A program made the translations under genes and the position numbers. From contig JACPVB010000274.1 in the NCBI GenBank assembly GCA_016191985.1, positions 1 to 6,543 on the forward strand: a stretch of 6,543 nt of DNA, in the 5' to 3' direction. The notes beneath the pieces are model-generated. The model was not told where the DNA came from and searched no databases. It worked only from the letters and a program-made list of their open reading frames with translations. Each line of letters starts with the position of its first letter. Positions within the stretch are counted from its first letter, which is position 1. Origin of the DNA: Chloroflexota bacterium. GTDB lineage: Bacteria > Chloroflexota > Anaerolineae > Anaerolineales > Villigracilaceae. Shown here piece after piece: positions 1 to 5,300 of the stretch.

Positions 1-52
1 ACAATTTTGGCTGAATAGTATGCGGCTCTTTTATACTCATAACTACTCAGCG

Positions 53-149
53 ATGTCGTTGCGAGGAGGGTTCTTGCTCTTTCCGACGAAGCAACCTCCT
101 GCCACAAGGAGACTGCTTCGGCAAAACCAAGAGCGCCTCGCGGCGACAT
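53..149. repeat. Long imperfect palindromic intergenic repeat, about 97 bp (left copy)
   Basis: The outer arms ATGTCG..GCGAGG (53-66) and CCTCGC..CGACAT (136-149) pair. An internal GCTCTT/AAGAGC pair and an inner stem of CGAAGCA..CTCCT with AGGAG..TGCTTCG (about 87-120) continue the fold, so the whole segment can form one long cruciform or RNA hairpin. It lies just beyond the 3' end of the minus-strand gene that stops at 176, so its transcript could help end or stabilise that message, though no T-tract follows the stem. A related copy with the same outer start and a 17-base exact inverted match (107-123 against 6463-6479) lies after secA. It looks like a dispersed repeat of the kind common between genes in Chloroflexota; that attribution is from memory. 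Confidence 0.8.
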
Positions 150-175
150 GTACCATGGGTAATGTGTATTGATAC

Positions 176-931
176 TCAGGCATCCCTCATTCTCCTGAGG
201 ATGACTTCGGGTTTTTCATCCCCTTGTTTCCACGGTAAAACCCCACGAGCACGTTTGTAACTGCCACGCTCAGGTTTTTCTATGATTTCAATGGATTTAA
301 CCTCACGCATGGAGATTGGCCGTCCCGACTCCGCCTGTCGCCCAATTCTGCCCGTCACCACAGCGCGTTTCCCCCAGGCTTCCCGCAATAGTTCTTCCTT
401 TCCTTCTTGAATATAACAACTGACGGGTTTATCGAACAGCGCGTCCCATAGAATGAAACTTAACTTCTTTCTCATGCTTAGGGTCTGAATCGTTCCCTTG
501 ACCGTTCCGAGGCTGTATTTCATAGGGGCGGACTTTTCACCGATTTGTAACTTCCCGCTGATAATAAAATCGCGCGCGGGGGTTTCAAAACGCAGGGAGG
601 TGACTTTGCCGTTCAAGACGCTCGTAATGTTGCGGCAGTTTTTGCGGACAGCCTCAGAGAATGGAATGTCGTGCCCGAAAGCTAGCGCCTCGCCAACTTG
701 TTCGTAGGCGTCTACTATCGTTTCCACAATTCTGACATCTTCATATATTCCATGAAACGTGGCAATGGCGCTCCCCGCGTACAATTCCTCCACCACCCAT
801 TCGACAGGCGAGTTGTCACCCACTTCTTTGGATAAATTTCCAAGAAGCGCGTTGAATTCGCCGATGGCGCCTGCAAAACTGGCAAGCGTGATGTCACCTT
901 CGAGAGCAAAAGTAAGCGTTTCCTTCGCCAT
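176..931 (-). CDS. Uncharacterised 251-residue protein, possible C-terminal beta-barrel (OB-like) region
   Basis: I do not recognise the family. The ATG at 931 gives a protein starting MAKETLTFALEGD. An upstream TTG in the same frame (1033) would add 34 residues but has no ribosome binding site and crosses the apparent promoter, so I prefer 931. The N-terminal third alternates strand-like and helical stretches (a conserved-looking VEWVVEEL..GSAIATFHG near residues 43-61). The middle is strand-rich. The last 70 or so residues include VVTGRIGRQ followed by GRPISMREVKSIEII, a pattern like a small beta-barrel or OB-type fold. The C-terminus is basic. No signal peptide, membrane segment or catalytic motif is visible, so it is probably cytoplasmic. 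It is transcribed away from the secA/DUF3800 block, and nothing shows that they work together. Normal amino-acid composition over 250 codons supports a real gene. Confidence 0.75.
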   Translation of the reverse strand: MAKETLTFALEGDITLASFAGAIGEFNALLGNLSKEVGDNSPVEWVVEELYAGSAIATFHGIYEDVRIVETIVDAYEQVGEALAFGHDIPFSEAVRKNCRNITSVLNGKVTSLRFETPARDFIISGKLQIGEKSAPMKYSLGTVKGTIQTLSMRKKLSFILWDALFDKPVSCYIQEGKEELLREAWGKRAVVTGRIGRQAESGRPISMREVKSIEIIEKPERGSYKRARGVLPWKQGDEKPEVILRRMRDA

Positions 932-951
932 ATTTTGATTATATATCAAAA
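931..951 (-). promoter_or_regulatory. Putative leaderless promoter with overlapping inverted-repeat operator
   Basis: Read on the minus strand, TATAAT occupies 943-938, which places the expected transcription start at about 931, the A of the ATG. This would give a leaderless message and fits the absence of a Shine-Dalgarno sequence. A perfect inverted repeat, TTTTGAT (933-939) and ATCAAAA (945-951) around a 5-base centre, covers the -10 box. This is the usual geometry for a dimeric repressor site. No good -35 box is visible at 17 bp spacing. The AT-rich composition makes some symmetry likely by chance, so operator function is inference. Confidence 0.5.
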
Positions 952-1041
952 ACTTTTTTCTTCTTAATGGGTTTTTTACAATGGATGTGCCAAAAGCTTG
1001 TAGATGAGTTTGTACCGATATAGGAATACTCAACGGATGGG

Positions 1042-1087
1042 AACGGATGCACGGATGAGGTCAACGGATTTTATCCGTGCATCCGTT
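1042..1087. repeat. Perfect 15-bp inverted repeat with 16-base loop
   Basis: AACGGATGCACGGAT (1042-1056) is exactly complementary to ATCCGTGCATCCGTT (1073-1087). The unit AACGGAT recurs at 1032 and in the loop at 1062, and a degenerate reverse unit (ATTCGTT) follows at 1091, so this is a small nest of direct and inverted copies of one word. It lies between two divergent promoters, where a terminator would not be expected, and no T-tract follows on either strand. It looks more like a REP-type intergenic repeat. A binding site or an insulating hairpin is possible but not shown. Confidence 0.85.
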
Positions 1088-1186
1088 AAAATTCGTTGAA
1101 GACACGGTTTGGCTTGTTAACCTAACTACCAACAAACTTTAAGTGCTCCCCGGGGTCTTTCTCTAACATTCCTCAAATATTTCGCG

Positions 1187-1211
1187 TGCTATAATCCAGC
1201 CCCGAAAGGGA
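1187..1211 (+). promoter_or_regulatory. Duplicated secA promoter and ribosome binding site upstream of the DUF3800 gene
   Basis: An extended -10 element, TGC followed by TATAAT (1190-1195), is followed by AAAGGGA (1205-1211), five bases before an ATG at 1217. The block matches the real secA promoter region (2294-2320) except for two substitutions and a two-base deletion between the -10 box and the ribosome binding site. No convincing -35 box is present in either copy, so recognition probably depends on the extended -10. The expected start near 1202 would give a very short leader of about 15 bases. Confidence 0.7.
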
Positions 1212-1216
1212 TTTAA

Positions 1217-1381
1217 ATGCTAAAGAACCCTTCGACGCAGCTCAGGGCGGCGCTTCGTAAAACTATTCCCCCTTCGGGGACTACGCAGTGGCGCCCCCAC
1301 CAAGTCTGCGCTGAGCCTGTCGAAGTGAAGACGATTGAACAATATGGCGCGCTCGTGGAGCAGGTCAACGGGCTGGAGTAA
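1217..1381 (+). pseudogene. Duplicated secA 5' fragment, frame-preserving, 54-codon chimeric ORF
   Basis: From ATG 1217 to TAA 1379 the frame is open for 54 codons. It begins MLKN, as SecA does, and ends with the 17 residues KTIEQYGALVEQVNGLE identical to SecA residues 16-32. Without the inserts, 94 of 96 bases match 2326-2421; the two differences are one silent change and one Asp-to-Ala change. Three inserts interrupt it: 25 bases after AAGAAC (about 1229-1253), 18 bases (about 1269-1286) and 23 bases (about 1305-1327). Their sum of 66 keeps the frame. The peptide cannot have SecA activity. Its stop lies one base from the DUF3800 start codon, so if translated it could serve as a coupling leader. 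It may equally be a remnant. I call it a gene fragment; its function is unknown. Confidence 0.8.
1229..1328. repeat. Inverted palindromic repeat arms inserted in the secA fragment
   Basis: The first insert contains CTTCGACGCAGCTCAGGGC (about 1230-1248). The third contains GCGCTGAGCCTGTCGAAG (about 1308-1325), whose reverse complement begins CTTCGAC..CTCAG, so the two inserts are inverted relatives separated by secA-derived sequence and can pair as hairpin arms. The middle insert contains CCC-TTCG-GGG (1270-1279), a small stem with a stable TTCG tetraloop. The insert edges are set by alignment to the intact secA start and may shift by a base or two where bases are shared. Confidence 0.7.
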
Positions 1382-1382
1382 C

Positions 1383-2006
1383 ATGATCACATTTACTTTT
1401 GCGGGTGATGAAGCGGGTGACGTGAGCCTGAATTTTGAAAAAGGCGCGTCACGTTATTTTGTGCCTGCTTTTATTGCCACACAGTCCCCCGATTTGTTAA
1501 GAGAAGCGATTGCAGACCTTCGGCAAACGCTTGGCTTGCGTGAAACACATGAATTCAAATTTCACAAGATGGCATCCGCTGAGATTCGCAACCGGGTATT
1601 CTCAACCCTCGCGCGAGCAGACTTTGAAGCATGGGCGCTGATCGTGGATAAAACCAGACTGCCGAAAATTTTTGAAACCACGGAAAGCATTGAGATTTAC
1701 ACGCACTTTATCACCGAATTGCTAGGCGTGATTCCTCCTGAATTGCAGAAGGACGCGACTTTAATCCTGGATGAATTCGGTTCGACACCTGACCTGCGCA
1801 CGGAGTTACGCCGTACCATGGTCAGACGCCACATGCCGAGGCTGTTCAAGCGGGTGATTGTCCGTAGCTCCCATATGGAATCGCTAATTCAGGTTGCGGA
1901 CCTTGTGGCAGGCGCAATCATGCGCAGGGATTCACAGGATGACTCGGAGGCATTTGATAGGATAGCAAGGAAGATCAAACGGCTGGAGTTGTACCGTCCA
2001 TATTAA
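1383..2006 (+). CDS. DUF3800 family protein (RNase H-like fold, putative nuclease)
   Basis: The 207-residue protein shows the DUF3800 (PF12686) pattern: an N-terminal strand ending in FAGDEAGD (Asp9-Glu10), HEFKFH (Glu57, Lys59), a second acidic strand LILDEFG (Asp130-Glu131), and a C-terminal IQVADLVAGAIMR helix (Gln170, Asp173). These acidic residues match the metal-binding set expected of an RNase H/integrase-like fold. The family is frequent near phage, mobile and defence genes, but its substrate is not firmly known. I choose ATG 1383 because the family motif starts at once and GGAG (1375-1378) lies four bases upstream. A TTG at 1335 would add 16 residues that merely translate the secA fragment in another frame. 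The gene follows the captured secA promoter and fragment (TAA, one base, ATG), so it may be transcribed at secA-like levels and translationally coupled. No partner gene is visible. Confidence 0.85.
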   Translation: MITFTFAGDEAGDVSLNFEKGASRYFVPAFIATQSPDLLREAIADLRQTLGLRETHEFKFHKMASAEIRNRVFSTLARADFEAWALIVDKTRLPKIFETTESIEIYTHFITELLGVIPPELQKDATLILDEFGSTPDLRTELRRTMVRRHMPRLFKRVIVRSSHMESLIQVADLVAGAIMRRDSQDDSEAFDRIARKIKRLELYRPY

Positions 2007-2290
2007 AATAACCTGCCTCGCTAGCCCGTGTCCTTCAACGGAAGGGGGCAGGCGGTCACAAAGGACCACTTTTCGCGAGACAGGATGAGCGATCACAACG
2101 CTTTTTACCATCGGAGTTTTCCGCTGGCAAACTTATTATACAACTTTTTTGAGCAGCAGCAAAATGTTCGAAATCAAAAAATAAAACACCTCAACTGCCT
2201 CAGGACTGCTGAGAAGACAGCCTCATAGATCTTTCCTCGCTGTTTTCTTCCATAAACATTAACAAAACTCAAATTTCCCGCCTACCCTCC
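2007..2290. other. Intergenic region between the DUF3800 gene and secA, with a hairpin
   Basis: No convincing gene is present in these 284 bases. Just after the DUF3800 stop, CCTGCC (2012-2017) pairs with GGCAGG (2047-2052) and encloses a tight CCTTC-AACG-GAAGG stem-loop (2032-2045). An alternative GTCCTT (2030-2035)/AAGGAC (2061-2066) pairing overlaps it. This may be a transcription end, but no T-run follows directly. A minor CTCAG/CTGAG stem is at 2199-2213. From about 2110 the sequence is AT-rich, leading into the secA promoter. Apart from the final bases near the promoter it has no counterpart upstream of the duplicated copy, so it belongs to the cargo between the two secA 5' copies. Confidence 0.5.
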
Positions 2291-2293
2291 GCG

Positions 2294-2320
2294 TGCTATA
2301 ATCCCTCCCCGTGAAAGGGA
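2294..2320 (+). promoter_or_regulatory. secA promoter (extended -10) and ribosome binding site
   Basis: TGC directly precedes a perfect TATAAT (2297-2302), an extended -10 element. AAAGGGA (2314-2320) lies five bases before the ATG at 2326 and fixes the secA start. The segment around 17 bp upstream (2274-2279, TTTCCC) is a poor -35 match. The same block recurs at 1187-1211, which indicates that both elements were copied as a unit. Confidence 0.75.
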
Positions 2321-2325
2321 TTTAA

Positions 2326-5300
2326 ATGCTAAAGAACTTCGTAAAACTATTCAGTGGCGACCCCACCAAGAAGACGATTGAACAATATGGCGCACTCGTG
2401 GAGCAGGTCAACGGGCTGGAGGGGGAGTATGAGGTCCTCAGTGATGAGGCGCTGCGCGCGAAGACGGATGAATTCAAGGCGCGTGTAGCCCAGGCTGTGG
2501 AGGGTTTAAACCCCCCGCCAGCCGGGGGACAGGGGGGACGTGATGACGAATACAGTAAAGCCCAGCAGGATGCTTTAAATGAAATCATGCCCGAGGCCTT
2601 CGCACTGGTGCGGGAGGCTTCCAAGCGCACGATTGGTCTACGGCATTATGACGTGCAGATCATCGGCGGGGCGGCTTTGCACAACAGCGAGATCGCAGAG
2701 ATGCGCACGGGTGAAGGCAAGACCCTGGTGGCGACTCTGCCCGTCTACCTCAATGCGCTGACGGGGCGCGGCGTTCATTTAATTACGGTCAACGATTATC
2801 TGGCGCGGCGCGATGCGCGTTGGATGGCTCCCATTTACCACGCGCTGGGTTTGTCTGTGGGTGTGCTGCAAATGGCGGCGGTGACCGAGAATGGCAAGAA
2901 GGCCTTTCTCGTGGATTTCGAGCGCGAGTCACCGCACGAGGACCAGGAACATCTGCGCATGGTGGATCGCGTCGAAGCCTACAGCGCGGATGTCACTTTT
3001 GGGACGAACTCCGAATTCGGTTTCGATTACCTGCGCGATAACATGGCGATGCGTTTGGAGAATCGCGTGCAGCGCGGACATTACTATGCCATCGTGGACG
3101 AAGTGGACAATGTGTTGATCGACGAAGCGCGCACGCCGCTCATTATTTCAGGCCCCGCTTCCGGTGATTTGGAATGGTACGGGCGCATGGCTCAGGTGGT
3201 GAAACAACTCAAGCCCGAAGATTACGAAGTGGATGAAAAGAACCGCAGCATCACGTTGACGGAGGTCGGAATCAGCCGCGTTGAATCTATTTTGGGCACC
3301 CAGCTTCTCGATCCAGACAGACCCGAAGATCTAACTCCTGAACAGGCGCGCCTGACTGGTTATCTCGAACAGGCTTTGCGCGCGCAATATCTTTTCCATC
3401 GCAACAAGGATTATCTCGTGCTGGGCGGCAAGGTCGTTATCGTGGATGAGTTTACGGGTCGCCAAATGCCCGGCCGCCGTTGGAGCGATGGCTTGCATCA
3501 GGCGGTGGAAGCGAAGGAAGGCGTGAAGGTCGAACCTGAGTCGGTCACGTATGCCACCATCACGCTGCAAAATTATTTTCGCATGTATCAAAAACTGGCA
3601 GGCATGACCGGTACCGCGCTCACTGAGGCGGAAGAATTTAATAAAATTTACAAACTCGAAGTCGCGCCGATTCCACCGAACCTTGAATATCAATCCTACG
3701 GCAAGGGCGCGCCGCTTGTTGAAATAAAAGCAAAAGACGACGATGGGTACGCCTATTCGTTTTTTGCGAAGGCGGGCGAGACCGAACCGTTATTTTATAG
3801 AAGAAAAGATTATCCCGATGTCATCTATCGCACCGTCGAGGCCAAGCTGCGCTCGATTGCGACCGAGATCACTCGCTATCATGTGCTGGGACGTCCGCTG
3901 CTGGTGGGCACAACCTCCGTTGAATCATCCGAGCGGCTTTCGAATCGGCTCAAGGCGGAATCGGTCCGCCGTTTGATGCAGTTGACTCTCGTGCGTGACC
4001 ATTACCTGCGCGCAAATAACCTGGAGGAAGACGGGCGCCTCATTACGGACCTCGTGCCGTTCAATGAGCCGATAGACAAAATCTCCCCTGACGCTTTGCG
4101 CAGTTTCATCAAGCCGCATGGCATGACCAACATCAGTTTGGAAGATGACAATAATTTAAATGCCCTGCTCGATATTTTGAGGTTGCCAGAAAATGCAAAG
4201 AACCGACTGAAGTCGGTGCTACAGGGGGGGGTGGCTCATCAGGTTTTGAATGCGCGCAAGCATACCGAAGAGTCGCAGATCATTGCGGGCGCGGGCGCAT
4301 TCGGCGCGGTGACCATCGCCACCAACATGGCAGGCCGCGGTGTGGACATTAAACTCGGCGGTGAGGTCGCGGAGGAAGTGATCTCGGCGGTCAACCGCGT
4401 GCTGGGCAAGGCCGGTTACAAAGACCCCTTCGATATGACCTTGCAGGAACGCCGCGAGGCTTTGCAAAAAACAGACCCATCCAATTATGGAATTTACGAT
4501 GCGGAAGTAAAACTCTTTTTGAATTATTTCGAAGAGATGGAAAGCGTGAAGCAACTAGGCGGATTGCACGTCATTGGCTCGGAGCGCCACGAAGCGCGCC
4601 GCATCGATAATCAGTTGCGCGGTCGTGCTGCGCGTCAGGGGGATCCCGGTTCCTCGCGCTTTTATCTTTCGCTGCAAGATGACCTGATGCGCCTGTTCGG
4701 CGGCGAACAGGTCAGCGGACTGATGGAACGCCTCAAGGTGGACGACTCGCTTCCATTGGAAGTGCGTCTCGTAAGCAATATCATCGAAAGCTCACAGACC
4801 CGTGTGGAAGGCGCGAACTTCGATGTCCGCAAGCATTTGCTGGAATATGACGATGTGCTCAACAAGCAGCGTGGACAGATCTACAGCCAGCGTGACCGCA
4901 TCTTCGTCAAAGAAGATTTGAGCGAAGACATTGCGGAAATGCTCGAAGCCGAAGTGACCAAACGCGTGGAGATCGGCCTGGCCGATGAGGAAGGTCCCTG
5001 GCGTTTGATCGCCTGGCTTGACCAGGTCCAGCCGCCGTTTGATTCGAAAGATGGATTGTTCCCGTCGTATGGGTTCAAATTACTGCTGGATAAAATAAAG
5101 AATATGGAGTCCGACGACTTGCCGTCGGCGCAGGGGCAAGCCCCTGCATTCCAAAATCTGATCTCCAAATCCATCGAAGCAGAATATGCCCATGCCTTGC
5201 GCGCCATTGAGTCTTTGATTAACAAAACAGAGGAAACTCTCGAACAGCAGATCAGCGAGCGTGAGGATGCGCTGGATGCCTACTTCCAGGGGTTGCGTGA

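Noticed and set aside
932..1033. An upstream TTG start that would extend the minus-strand protein by 34 residues
   Set aside because: There is no ribosome binding site, the extension crosses the TATAAT and inverted repeat, and its composition is unlike the rest of the protein.
1032..1099. Possible CRISPR-like array of ACGGAT repeats
   Set aside because: The repeat units are only 7-8 bases, the spacing is irregular and the orientation mixed, and there are no spacers of uniform length or cas genes.
1148..1155. CCCCGGGG palindrome in the divergent intergenic region
   Set aside because: An 8-base self-complementary word is too short to support a functional claim and has no matching partner in the window.
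1335..1382. An upstream TTG start that would extend the DUF3800 protein by 16 residues
   Set aside because: These codons are the secA fragment read in a shifted frame, and the DUF3800 motif begins right after ATG 1383, which has its own GGAG.
2028..2228. A 66-codon plus-strand ORF starting GTG between the DUF3800 gene and secA
   Set aside because: It has no ribosome binding site, overlaps hairpin-forming sequence, and its translation shows no domain-like pattern. It ends before the secA promoter and looks like chance open frame.
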